Positions 39,843 to 48,221 of a stretch of DNA of 64,000 bases are shown in pieces. The position numbers and the translations under genes were made by a program. Origin of the DNA: Deinococcus budaensis (GTDB taxonomy: Bacteria > Deinococcota > Deinococci > Deinococcales > Deinococcaceae). Numbering within the stretch: the stretch's first letter is position 1; each line of letters begins with the position of its first letter. Under the pieces are notes generated by a model. It was not told where the DNA came from, searched no databases, and saw only the letters and a program-made list of their open reading frames with translations. The DNA is taken from contig NZ_JACHFN010000017.1 of the NCBI RefSeq assembly GCF_014201885.1, positions 18,774-82,773 of the forward strand. The letters are read 5' to 3'.

Positions 39843-39984
39843 ATGCGACAGGCCACCCCCTCAGCGTTTGAACGTGCGTAGAGGTGGCGGCGCGCTGTGG
39901 GGCTACTCCAGATCCATCCGGGCAGGCCGCGAGGCAGCCCCAGCCGCTCCTTTCGCTGTCCACGCCCGCTGACTCCGCCTCAGC

Positions 39985-40304
39985 CCGTCGGCTGGGTTCG
40001 TGAAGAGGTGGAGCCGGTTGCGCCCAGCCCTCCTCGCCTGGACCATGGCCTGATCCGCTTGCCCCAGGCCCCCCGGAGAGCGGGCCGGGGACGCCCGTCA
40101 CGCCGAGGCCCGGGGTGGCGCGGCTCCCCCCGCACCCGTTCCATCTGCTCCTGCATGGCCCGGTCGCCGCTCTCGTGGCCGTGCCCGGCGTTGATCCGCT
40201 TGTAAATGGTCCACGTCCACGGGAGCCAGCGTGAGGGGCGAGCCGCCGAACTGGCCCTGCTCGCTCCACGGCATGACATGGCGGCAGCCGTGAACGCCGG
40301 TCAG
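39985..40304 (-). pseudogene. GGDEF diguanylate cyclase, decayed remnant
   Basis: Three frames on the minus strand hold pieces of one GGDEF domain. The first gives LTGVHGCRHVM then SPLTLAPVDVDH. After one inserted base near 40202 the next frame gives YKRINAGHGHESGDRAM, the conserved FKRINDxxGHxxGD segment. A further frame gives LGQADQAMVQARRAGRNRL, the C-terminal helix. The GGDEF signature itself and about 60 residues between are deleted. The sensor part is absent because the aminotransferase gene ends exactly where the domain begins. It cannot make cyclic di-GMP. Confidence 0.8.
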
Positions 40305-41902
40305 TGGGCGAAAAACACCAGGTCCTGCGGAACGCCGTCCGGCAGGGGCCGTTCCGGCTGCGTGGGCAGCGTGGCCGCCAGGCGCCTGGCCTCCGCGAGG
40401 TACGCCGCGTAGGGGACCGGGCCGTCCTCCCGCTCAGGCAAGTCGTCTCCGAAAAGGTCGGTTGGCGGCCCGTCGTCGGGATGCTTCCAGGCCCCGGTCT
40501 GCCAGTCCAGGGTGTACAGCGGCAAGAACCGTTCCCCGTGGTCGGCCACGAACTGAACGGCGTCCAGCAGGAATTCGACCTCCTCGTCCGTCGCCCAGGG
40601 GGCCAGATTCAACCGGGTCCAGCCGGGCTTCAGGCCCGCGAGGTTGCCCGTGATGCAGCGCTGGTAGCGGGCACTCAGCGGCTCGCCGATCCCCAGCAGG
40701 GCGTGGCCGTAGGGACCGGCACAGGCGCAGCCGCCGCGAGACTGAATGCCGAACAGGTCATTGAGCAGCCGCACGACCAGCCGGGGGTGCAGGTAGGTGC
40801 CGTCCTGGCCCGTGCGGATCAGAAAGGAGAGAAACGCCAGTCGAGACGCGCCCGGCTCACCCAGCAGCCGCACGCGGGGATGAGGGTGCAGGCGGGCCAG
40901 CGCGCGCCCGAACAGCTCGTGTTCCCGGGCCGTCAGGCGCGCCACCCCCAGCTGTTCCTTGACCCGGAAGGCCAGGGCCGCGCGCAGCTTCCCGAGAATG
41001 GCCGGCGTCCCGGCGTCCTCCCGGGCCTCGATGTCGGCCACGTAGGCGTGGGTGGTCGGGGTCACGTAGCTGACCGTGCCTCCACCCGGCGTACTGGGGA
41101 CGGCCAGGCGGTAGACGTGCGCCTGAAAGCACAGCAGGCCGGGGGTGCCGGGTCCGCCCACGAACTTGTGCGGACTCAGGAACACGGCGTCGTACCCGTC
41201 GGGCTGGCCCGGTTTCATGTCGATCTGAACGTAGGGACCGCTGGCCGCGAAGTCGAAGAACGCCAGAGCGCCGTGCCGGTGCAGCAGCCGGGCGACCGTC
41301 CGGGTATCGGTCAGCAGGCCCGTGACATTGCTGGCCGCGCTGAACGAGCCGATTTTCGGGCGGCCCGCGAGGCGGGGATTCTGCAACAGGCTCCGCAGGG
41401 CCTCCAGATCCAGGTTGCCCCGGGAACACAGCGGCACCTCCACGACCTCGGCCAGCGTCTCGCGCCAGCTCACCTCGTTGCTGTGGTGTTCGTAGGGGCC
41501 GACAAAAACGATGGGCCGTTCACGCTCGGGCAGGGCCTGCAAGACCGCCGCCCGGTACACCTGCGGCACAGTCAGGCCCAGAATGTCCTGCAAACGGCGC
41601 ACGGCGGCGGTGCTGCCCGACCCGCAGTACACCAGCTTGCAGGTCTCGTCGCCCCCCAGCTGCCCCTTGACGTACTTGGCCGCCTGATGGCTGAGCTGGG
41701 TGCAGTGCGCGCCTGTCGCGCTGTCCTCGGTGTGGGTGTTGGCATAGAGCGGGAGGGCGAGGTCACGAATGCGGTCCTCCACGCTGCGCAGCGCCCGCCC
41801 GGACGCCACGTAATCCGCGTACGTCACGCGCCGCCGCCCGAAGGGCGTCCGGACCACGGCGTCCGTTCCTATCAGGTCCGCGCGGAGTGTTGCAAAGTCC
41901 AT
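40301..41902 (-). CDS. class V aminotransferase (cysteine-desulfurase-like fold)
   Basis: 533 residues, longer than SufS/NifS (about 400). PLP site: Asp217 (LAFFDFAASGP) and Lys246 (LSPHKFVGGPGTPGLL). Also typical are VYCGSGSTAAVRRL, GPYEHHSNEVSWRE and a cysteine-containing GGCACAGPYGHALLG near 395. The extra C-terminal 120 residues carry an LYTLDWQTGAWKHPDD segment seen in a subfamily annotated only as aminotransferase class V. It probably acts on a cytoplasmic amino acid; cysteine desulfuration is possible but unproven. It has no adjacent Suf/Isc genes. Its 3' end abuts the GGDEF remnant. Confidence 0.88.
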   Translation of the reverse strand: MDFATLRADLIGTDAVVRTPFGRRRVTYADYVASGRALRSVEDRIRDLALPLYANTHTEDSATGAHCTQLSHQAAKYVKGQLGGDETCKLVYCGSGSTAAVRRLQDILGLTVPQVYRAAVLQALPERERPIVFVGPYEHHSNEVSWRETLAEVVEVPLCSRGNLDLEALRSLLQNPRLAGRPKIGSFSAASNVTGLLTDTRTVARLLHRHGALAFFDFAASGPYVQIDMKPGQPDGYDAVFLSPHKFVGGPGTPGLLCFQAHVYRLAVPSTPGGGTVSYVTPTTHAYVADIEAREDAGTPAILGKLRAALAFRVKEQLGVARLTAREHELFGRALARLHPHPRVRLLGEPGASRLAFLSFLIRTGQDGTYLHPRLVVRLLNDLFGIQSRGGCACAGPYGHALLGIGEPLSARYQRCITGNLAGLKPGWTRLNLAPWATDEEVEFLLDAVQFVADHGERFLPLYTLDWQTGAWKHPDDGPPTDLFGDDLPEREDGPVPYAAYLAEARRLAATLPTQPERPLPDGVPQDLVFFAH

Positions 41903-41963
41903 GAGGGCAGCTTAAGCCTTGCCTGACGAGGCCGCAGCGGGGACCCGCCGGGGCCTGGGAAGG

Positions 41964-42995
41964 TCAGCGGGTCTTCGTCACCTTGCTCAGCAGGGGCGGG
42001 GCGTCGGGGTCCAGGCCCCGGTGCAGCGCGAGGTGCGCGGCGAAGAGATAGAAGGCCAGCGCGCTCGCCACCGGGTCGGTCAGCCCGTGCCCGGTCGCCG
42101 GGGTGGTCAGCGCACTTCCGGCCGCTGGCCCCAGGGTCCGCAGGTCCGCGCCACTGGCGCTCAGGTCGGCGTAGGCGCGCCGGGCCGCTTCCCCCGCCGC
42201 GTCCACCGAGGTGAAGCCCAGCAGCGCCACTCCCCCCGCCAGCAGCCGCTTGGGACCGTGGTCGAACTCCGCCGCCGAGTACGCCTCGGCGTGGATGCCG
42301 CAGGTCTCCTTGAGCTTGAGGGCCGCCTCCTGCGCCACCCCGTAATGCAGCCCGCGCGCCAGCACCAGCAGGTTGTCCAGCGACCGGTAACGCCCCGCCA
42401 GGTCGCGGGCCTGCTCCTCCAGGGTGAGGGTCTGTTCGAGGGCCTCCGGCAACGCCTCCAGAGCGTTCACCAGTTCGGGGTCGCCCGCCAGGGGGGCGAT
42501 CACGGGCAGCAGGGCGGTCAGGCTGGCAAGGTAACTCTTGGTCGCCGCGACTGCCCGCTCCTCGCCGCAGCGCAGCGGCAGCACGAACTCGGCCTCGCGG
42601 GCGAGGTCGCTGCCTTCCACGTTGAGCAGCGCCACCGTGAGGGCGCCGCCCTGCCGGGCCATGCGGACGGTCTCGACCACGTCGGGACTGGCCCCCGACT
42701 GGGAGACGGCGATCACCAGCGCCCCGCGCAGGTCCAGCCGCGCGCCGTAGAGGGTATGGACGCTGGGACCCAGGCTGGCGACCGGGAGGGCCAGCCGGGT
42801 TTCGAGGGCGTATTTCAGCACCGTGCAGGCGTGGTCGCTGCTGCCCCGGGCGACGGTGACGGCGTAGGGCGGGCGGCGCTGGCGCAGGGCGGCGACCAGG
42901 GCCTGGGTGATCCCGGCGTTCTCGCCCAGTTGGCGGCGGACGACCTGCGGGGCCTCGCGGGCTTCTTGCAGCATCAGGGGACCAGGGGGGGTCAT
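41964..42995 (-). CDS. SIS-domain glucosamine-6-phosphate deaminase/isomerase-like protein
   Basis: 343 residues made of two SIS (sugar isomerase) domains: VTVARGSSDHACTVLKY and VIAVSQSGASPDVVETV in the first, LVLARGLHYGVAQEAALKLK and AEAYSAAEFDHGP in the second. It matches the isomerase half of GlmS without the glutaminase half, the form found in NagB-II/AgaS-type GlcN6P deaminases of amino-sugar breakdown. A start at 42995 fits. A kinase-like remnant ends 50 bases upstream on the same strand, so an amino-sugar kinase plus deaminase pair may once have existed here. Substrate is inferred from family. Confidence 0.85.
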   Translation of the reverse strand: MTPPGPLMLQEAREAPQVVRRQLGENAGITQALVAALRQRRPPYAVTVARGSSDHACTVLKYALETRLALPVASLGPSVHTLYGARLDLRGALVIAVSQSGASPDVVETVRMARQGGALTVALLNVEGSDLAREAEFVLPLRCGEERAVAATKSYLASLTALLPVIAPLAGDPELVNALEALPEALEQTLTLEEQARDLAGRYRSLDNLLVLARGLHYGVAQEAALKLKETCGIHAEAYSAAEFDHGPKRLLAGGVALLGFTSVDAAGEAARRAYADLSASGADLRTLGPAAGSALTTPATGHGLTDPVASALAFYLFAAHLALHRGLDPDAPPLLSKVTKTR

Positions 42996-43044
42996 GGGCA
43001 GGGGCCTCCAGAGCAGAGGGTGAGGGGGTGGGGCGGAGGGGCGG

Positions 43045-43235
43045 TCAGCGACACCGCTCCCGCGCCGACAGCGCCGCCCCCAAGAATATCTGGGTGTACC
43101 GGCGCAGGCCGACGCTGCCGCCCAGGCAGATCACGTCCAGCCCCAGCAGGCGGTGGGCATCCCGGAGGCGGCCTGCGAGGGCCGAAAGGGCCGGTTCCAA
43201 CAGGTCCTGCGCCGCCGTGAAACTGCCCTCCGCTC
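43045..43235 (-). pseudogene. possible ROK/BadF-type sugar kinase, C-terminal remnant
   Basis: On the minus strand about 60 residues end at a stop just before the SIS gene: AAQDLLEPALSALAGRLRD, then LGLDVICLGGSVGL and YTQIFLGAAL. A helix followed by hydrophobic-VICLGGSV is the pattern at the end of ROK or BadF/N-acetylglucosamine kinases. The N-terminal 230 or so residues are missing, cut where a GH38 remnant starts on the other strand. The family call is tentative. Confidence 0.4.
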
Positions 43236-43239
43236 CCCG

Positions 43240-43700
43240 GCGCGTCCGGTTCCGTCCACGACGCGGAGGGCCAGGAACTGCCTGCCCAGCCGGTGGGCGC
43301 CGACGACGGCGAGCACGAGTTCACCTACGCCCTTTATCCCCACCCCGGCCGCTGGGCAGAGGGCGGCACCGTGCGCGAGGCCGCCGACCTCAACAGCCCG
43401 CTGGTGGCGCTTCCCGTCTCCGGCCCGGTGCCCGCCGGAAGCCGGATCAGCGCCTCGGGCCTGCCGGTGGCGCTGGGGAGCCTCAAGAAGGCGGAGGAGG
43501 GCGAAGGCCTGATCCTGCGGCTGTACGAGCCGCATGGCGCGCGCGGGGAAGCCAGGCTCGAGATTGCGGGGCTGCGGCGGGCCGAGCGCGTGAACCTGCT
43601 ACAGGAGGAAGCGCAGCCCCTCGCGCTCACGGGAGAAGGGGTGCAGCTCACCCTGCGCCCGTTCGAGGTGGTCACGCTCCGGCTGCACGTCGCGCCGTGA
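43240..43700 (+). pseudogene. GH38 alpha-mannosidase, C-terminal remnant
   Basis: About 140 residues of a plus-strand frame match the C-terminal beta domain of family 38 alpha-mannosidases: DDGEHEFTYALYPHPGRW, TVREAADLNSPLVALPV, then GLILRLYEPHGARGEARL and FEVVTLRLHVAP. A full enzyme has 800-1000 residues, including an N-terminal catalytic domain, of which nothing remains. GTG 43293 has no ribosome site. It abuts the kinase remnant on the opposite strand, so a deletion joined them near 43237. It is a trace of an older mannan or N-glycan degradation locus. Confidence 0.75.
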
Positions 43701-43904
43701 ACGCCACGCCCCGCTTCCCCAGGTCGGACCCGCTGGCGCCGTGGCCGCCGCCGGGGAGAGAAGCCCCCCACCGGAAGGGCCGCTCTCCGGCAGGAACCCG
43801 GCCTGCGCCGCCGCGCCTGTGCCGGAGATGAAGGCCAGCTCAAGGCTTGAGTGGTCCTGGGCCGGGGGCGGCGTCAGGGAAGAGCCGCAATACTGCCCGG
43901 CGTG

Positions 43905-45671
43905 ATGTTCGCCCGTCGTCTGACCCGCTCTCTGGCCCTGCTGGGCCTGCTGAGTTCTTCTCTTGCCGCCGCCGCTCCGCTGGTGGTGTCCGCCGGGGGG
44001 CAAAGCGCCCTGCAACGCCCCGCCGTGCGCGCCGGAGACTCCTGGCTGCTGCCGCTGCGCGAGGTCGCCGCGCGCCTGGGGGTGGCGGTCCACAGCGGCG
44101 GCCAGCAGCTGGTGGCGGGGAGACTCACAGTGTTTCTGGAGGCGCGCAGCCTGCTGATCGACGGGGTGCCGTATGCCGGTGGCCTGGGCTTCGGCGCGGA
44201 CGGTGAGCCGCTGATCGAGGCGCGGTTGCTGGCCTACGCCCTGGGTGCCCAGGTCAGCACCGGACCCGCTGGAGAGCTGATTCTCACGCCGGGTCAGGCG
44301 CCGGCGGCGCGGCCGGCCAGCCCGGTGCCGGGCGGCCCTGTGCTCAACAGTCCTGCACCCGACAGTCCCGCGCCGGCCAGCCCCGGATCCCCCGCCAGCC
44401 CGGCGCCGGGAACGGCCCTCCCTGACCCCGGCAACGCGCCCCAGGCACGCTTCGTGACCAGCAAGGCCACCTACGCGCCGGGAGAGCAGGTGCAGTACAC
44501 CGACTATTCCTTCGACCCCGAGGGGCTGAACCTCGCCCGGCAGTGGTCCGGCGCGCAGCCGGTGTTCTTTCAGCCGGGCGAGTACCCGGTGACCCTGACC
44601 GTCACCAACAGCAAGGGCGCGCGCAGCGCGCCGCTGACCCGGGTCATCCGGGTGCAGGGGGCCACGCTGGACACGCCGCTGACCTACGCCCTGCGGCACA
44701 CCGCTGCTGGACAGACCTTTGCGGACCCGGGCGTCATGAGTTACCCCGCGCTGACGCCCACGCGGCTTTCTGCCCTGCCCGCCGCGCTGGTGTTCAGCGA
44801 CTCGCCCGAGGCCCCCACCCAGCCGGGCGTGCTGTACCGTGACCGGGTCTCGGGCCGGGTGCGGGTCGTGGCCTACCACCTCAACCGCACCCCCCGGCCC
44901 GCCCGGCTGTACGTGCTGGCCCGCGCCAGCGGCGCGGCCGCCAGCAGCGTGCAGGTGCGCCGGGACGGCAGCGCCGCGCCGACGCGGCTGGAAAGTGTGC
45001 TGGGCCAGGTGTCGGTGCTGGACTTTCTCGCCAGCGGTGCGGGCGCGCGCCACACCCTGGGGGCGGGCGAACCGGCCGTGCTGTACGCCAGCCCCACCCT
45101 GCAACCCGGCCAGGGCGCCAAGGTCCTTCAGGACCTAGAGTTCAGCGGCCCCGCCGAGATCACCACCGTGCTGCTTGAGGAGGGCACGCCGCCCAGCGCC
45201 GCCACCCTCGCGGGCCTGCCTGTGCTGCCGCCCGACGCCAACCACCAGCGCGGCACCTTTCCCGAGGCCGTGCGCAGCCTGCAAGTCACCCTGGGGGCCT
45301 TGCCCGCGCGGCTGATGCTGGGCGACGGGGTGCAAGACCCCCCGCTGTCCGGCGTGGACGCGACCACCGGCGCCCCGCAGCGCCTGATGGGCAACTACGG
45401 CTTGCAGTACGACCTGACGGTGCAGGCGTCTGCCCCGGCCGTGGTGGGCTTCGTGCCGCGCGGCGGGCCTTACCGGGGGGCGGCGGTCACCGAGGCCGCG
45501 GGGGACCGGCAGTTTCTGAAAATCCCCGCCTCGGGGATGCTCTCGGACCCCAACACCCCGCTGCTGCTGCGGCGCCTCTCGCCCGGCCGCACCACCTTCT
45601 CCTTCATTCCCTCGGGCGGCTCCTTCCTGCCCGTGGTGATCGTGTTCTACCCGCAGCCCGTCTCCCGCTGA
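43905..45671 (+). CDS. secreted protein with copper-amine-oxidase-N-like and PKD-like domains
   Basis: About 588 residues from ATG 43905 (GTG 43902 also possible). Signal peptide (1-25, ending LAAAAP). Residues about 28-130 look like the copper-amine-oxidase N-terminal-like domain (SWLLPLREVAARLGVAV, LLIDGVPYAGG), a peptidoglycan- or surface-associated module. A Ser/Pro/Ala-rich linker (SPAPASPGSP repeats) follows, then a PKD-like module (about 185-250: TYAPGEQVQYTDYSFDPEG, PGEYPVTLTVTNSKG), then an unnamed beta-rich domain to the end. No lipid or sortase motif. Role in the envelope or extracellular matrix is inferred. Confidence 0.8.
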   Translation: MFARRLTRSLALLGLLSSSLAAAAPLVVSAGGQSALQRPAVRAGDSWLLPLREVAARLGVAVHSGGQQLVAGRLTVFLEARSLLIDGVPYAGGLGFGADGEPLIEARLLAYALGAQVSTGPAGELILTPGQAPAARPASPVPGGPVLNSPAPDSPAPASPGSPASPAPGTALPDPGNAPQARFVTSKATYAPGEQVQYTDYSFDPEGLNLARQWSGAQPVFFQPGEYPVTLTVTNSKGARSAPLTRVIRVQGATLDTPLTYALRHTAAGQTFADPGVMSYPALTPTRLSALPAALVFSDSPEAPTQPGVLYRDRVSGRVRVVAYHLNRTPRPARLYVLARASGAAASSVQVRRDGSAAPTRLESVLGQVSVLDFLASGAGARHTLGAGEPAVLYASPTLQPGQGAKVLQDLEFSGPAEITTVLLEEGTPPSAATLAGLPVLPPDANHQRGTFPEAVRSLQVTLGALPARLMLGDGVQDPPLSGVDATTGAPQRLMGNYGLQYDLTVQASAPAVVGFVPRGGPYRGAAVTEAAGDRQFLKIPASGMLSDPNTPLLLRRLSPGRTTFSFIPSGGSFLPVVIVFYPQPVSR

Positions 45672-45682
45672 AGGGGGCCGGT

Positions 45683-45706
45683 GCGGGGGGCGCGGGCCCC
45701 CCCCGC
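45683..45706 (+). terminator. GC-rich hairpin after the secreted protein
   Basis: GCGGGGGG pairs with CCCCCCGC across an 8-base loop, 11 bases after the stop. There is no U-run, so it may act as a factor-dependent or weak terminator. Confidence 0.35.
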
Positions 45707-45751
45707 GCGAGGCTGCTGGATCGCACACCGTGCCCCCGGCCCGCCCTGCCC

Positions 45752-45757
45752 TATGGT
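45752..45757 (+). promoter_or_regulatory. -10 box of a leaderless acyl-CoA dehydrogenase transcript
   Basis: TATGGT lies exactly 6 bases before the GTG at 45764, and the GTG would be the first transcribed codon. No ribosome site exists. The spacing matches the leaderless genes known in Deinococcus. Confidence 0.6.
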
Positions 45758-45763
45758 GCGCGG

Positions 45764-46921
45764 GTGAGTGACCGGAGTTCAGAGTCGGGGGGGCGGCGAG
45801 GTCCCCCTTCGCCCCCAGGCCACCTCCCCCCTGCGGGCCTGCCTGCCCCCGTGGCCGCCACCCTGGCGGGCGAGGCGGCGGCGCGGGACGCCGACGGGGC
45901 CTTTCCCGCCGCGTCCTTTCAGGCCCTGCGGGAGGCGGGCCTGCTGACGGCGTCCTTGCCCACGTCCCTGGGCGGCCAGGGGGTGAAGGGCGCGGCCCTG
46001 CTGACCCTCCTGCGCCAGATCGGCCGCGCGAGCCTCCCCGTGGGCCGGGTGTACGAGGGCCACGTCAACGCGCTGGGGCTGATCCAGCGCTACGGCACGT
46101 CCGCGCAGCTGGCCCGCGCCGCGCGGGACGCCGATAGGGGCGAGCTGTTCGGCGTGTGGAACACCGAAGACGGGCCGGGGCTGCGGTTGGAGGCCGGGCC
46201 AGGCGGCCTGACCCTGGTGGGCGGCAAGACCTTCGCCTCCGGGCTGGGTCACGTCACCCGCCCGCTGCTGCCCGCCGAGGCCAGGGAGGGCCGGATGATG
46301 GTGCTGCTGCCCACCGGGCGCGAGCCGGGCGTCCCCGACCCCAGCTTCTGGCAGCCGCTGGGGATGCGGGCGACCGTCTCGGGCCGGGTGGACTACAGCG
46401 GGGCGCGGGTGCAGCAGGAGGACCTGATCGGACAGCCCGGCGACTACTACCGCCAGCCCGAGTTCGGCGGCGGGGCGCTGCGCTTCCTGGCCGTGCAACT
46501 GGGCGGGGCGGGGGCCGTGGTGGCCTCGGCGCGGGCGGCGCTGCGGGAGCTGGGCCGCGCCGGGGACGACGTGCAGCGCCTGCGCTTCGCGGAGGTGGCC
46601 GTGCGGCTGGAGGCGGCCTGGCAGGTCACCCGTGAGGCCCAGCGGCGGCTGGACGCCCTGCCGGACGGGGCCGACCCCGCGCCGCTCCTCGCCTACGTGG
46701 CCCTGGCCCGCACCGCCACCGAGGACGCCTGCCTGCTCGCGGCCGAAGCCGCCGAGCGGGCGGTGGGCGCCCGGGGCCTGCTCGCGCCCTGGCCCACCGA
46801 GCGGCTGCTGCGCGACCTGCGGATGTACCTGCGCCAGCCCGCCCCCGACGCGGCGCGGCTGGCGGTGGGTGCGTGGCTGCTGGACGCCCCCGATGCCGGG
46901 GACCCCTGGGAGGAGGCGTGA
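45764..46921 (+). CDS. acyl-CoA dehydrogenase family protein
   Basis: 385 residues. The GTG start is fixed by the TATGGT box before it. N-terminal helix bundle (45-140: FQALREAGLLTASLPT, LLTLLRQIGRASLPVGR), a middle beta domain with FGVWNTEDGPGL and LTLVGGKTFASGLGHV, and C-terminal helices (260-370). This matches flavin-binding acyl-CoA dehydrogenases. The usual catalytic Glu near residue 250 is not clear, and the substrate may not be a simple fatty acyl-CoA. It overlaps the PIG-L gene by GTGA, so it belongs to a co-translated set of three. Confidence 0.88.
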   Translation: MSDRSSESGGRRGPPSPPGHLPPAGLPAPVAATLAGEAAARDADGAFPAASFQALREAGLLTASLPTSLGGQGVKGAALLTLLRQIGRASLPVGRVYEGHVNALGLIQRYGTSAQLARAARDADRGELFGVWNTEDGPGLRLEAGPGGLTLVGGKTFASGLGHVTRPLLPAEAREGRMMVLLPTGREPGVPDPSFWQPLGMRATVSGRVDYSGARVQQEDLIGQPGDYYRQPEFGGGALRFLAVQLGGAGAVVASARAALRELGRAGDDVQRLRFAEVAVRLEAAWQVTREAQRRLDALPDGADPAPLLAYVALARTATEDACLLAAEAAERAVGARGLLAPWPTERLLRDLRMYLRQPAPDAARLAVGAWLLDAPDAGDPWEEA

Positions 46922-47631
46922 AGGGTGCACCGACGCTGACCCCAGCCACCCTCCCCGATCCGGTCTGGGTCGCCGCCCCCCACCCCGACGACGAGGCGCT
47001 GGGCTGCGGCGGGCTGATCGCCGCGCTAGGGGCCGCCGGGCGGGAGGTCTGGGCCTTGCTGCTCAGTGACGGCGGCCTCTCGCACCCCAGTTCCCCGAGC
47101 CATCCCCGCGAGCGGCTGGCGGCGGCGCGGCTCGCGGAATGGCGAGAAGGTCTGGCCGAGCTGGGCGTCCCCGCCGTGCGGACCCGGGCGCTGGGGCTGC
47201 CCGACGGCGAACTCCACGCTTGCGCCGGGGCCATCGCGGGGGGTGCCCGCGCCGCCTTCCGGGAGGCCCCGCCCGGCACGCTGCTGCTCCCCTGGGCGCG
47301 CGACCCCCATCCGGACCACCGCGCGGCCTGGGCGCCGCTGCTGGAGGCCGCCCGCGCCTTCCCCGCCGTCCGGCGGCTGGCGTACACCGTCTGGCTGGAG
47401 GAGCGCGGCGACTCCGCCGACCACCCCCGCCCCGGCGAGACCCTTCCCCTCACGCTGGACGTGCGCCCCTGGCTCGCCCCCAAGCGGCGGGCGATCCTGG
47501 CCCACCGCACCCAGCTCGGCCTGATCGCCGACGACCCGCGCGGCTTCACCCTGCCCGTGACCCTGGTGGAGCGGGCGCTGGGCGGCACCGAGACCTACCA
47601 TGAAGTCCTGCCCCAAGAGGTCCCCGCATGA
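46918..47631 (+). CDS. PIG-L / LmbE-type N-acetyl-sugar deacetylase
   Basis: 237 residues from the GTG overlapping the previous stop, with GGGAGGAG upstream. The metal and catalytic motif APHPDDEALGCGG (His22, Asp24, Asp25) and the second metal ligand DPHPDH near residue 125 are intact, as in zinc-dependent GlcNAc deacetylases. PIG-L enzymes act on GlcNAc conjugates such as mycothiol, bacillithiol or lipid precursors. The neighbours suggest a conjugate that is later methylated and glycosylated (inference). It overlaps the methyltransferase gene by ATGA. Confidence 0.92.
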   Translation: MKGAPTLTPATLPDPVWVAAPHPDDEALGCGGLIAALGAAGREVWALLLSDGGLSHPSSPSHPRERLAAARLAEWREGLAELGVPAVRTRALGLPDGELHACAGAIAGGARAAFREAPPGTLLLPWARDPHPDHRAAWAPLLEAARAFPAVRRLAYTVWLEERGDSADHPRPGETLPLTLDVRPWLAPKRRAILAHRTQLGLIADDPRGFTLPVTLVERALGGTETYHEVLPQEVPA

Positions 47632-48221
47632 CCCCCCCCGACGAGACCCTGTCAGACGCCTATTTCGAGGACGTGTACCGCGCGAGCGCCGACCCCTGGA
47701 ACTTCGAGACCAGCGCGTACGAACACGCCAAGTACGCCCGCACCCTCGCCGCCCTGCCGCGCGAGCGCTACGCCCGCGCCCTGGAGGTGGGCTGCTCGAT
47801 CGGGGTGCTGACGGGTCTGCTGGCGGAGCGGGTCGACGCCCTGCTCAGCGTGGACGTGAGCGAACAGGCCCTCGCCCGCGCCCGCGAGCGCAACCGGGAC
47901 CGCCGGAGCGTGACCTTCGAGCGCCGCCGCCTGCCCGCCGAGGCCCCGGACGGCCCCTTCGACCTGATCGTGCTTTCCGAGGTGGGGTACTACTTCAGCA
48001 CGCGGGACCTCGAGGCGGTGCTGGACGTGCTGACCGGGCGCCTCGCTCCCGGCGGCGACCTGATCCTGGTCCACTGGACCCCCTTCGTCCCCGACTACCC
48101 GCAGACGGGCGACGCGGTGCATGAAGCCGCCCTGCGCCGCACGCCCGCGCCCCTGATCCACCGCTGCGGCGAGCGCCACGGGCGCTACCGGCTGGACGTG
48201 CTGAGCAAACCGGAAGCCTGA
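47628..48221 (+). CDS. NodS-like SAM-dependent methyltransferase
   Basis: 197 residues, coupled to the deacetylase by overlap. The N-terminus YFEDVYRASADPWNFETSAY and the block KYARTLAAL fit the NodS family, which N-methylates the amino sugar of Nod factor precursors. Motif I is ALEVGCSIGVLTGLLA (about 50-65), motif II LIVLSEVGYYF. Following a GlcNAc deacetylase, an N-methyltransferase acting on the freed amine is a coherent step (inference). The last 37 bases overlap the convergent glycosyltransferase gene. Confidence 0.92.
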   Translation: MTPPDETLSDAYFEDVYRASADPWNFETSAYEHAKYARTLAALPRERYARALEVGCSIGVLTGLLAERVDALLSVDVSEQALARARERNRDRRSVTFERRRLPAEAPDGPFDLIVLSEVGYYFSTRDLEAVLDVLTGRLAPGGDLILVHWTPFVPDYPQTGDAVHEAALRRTPAPLIHRCGERHGRYRLDVLSKPEA

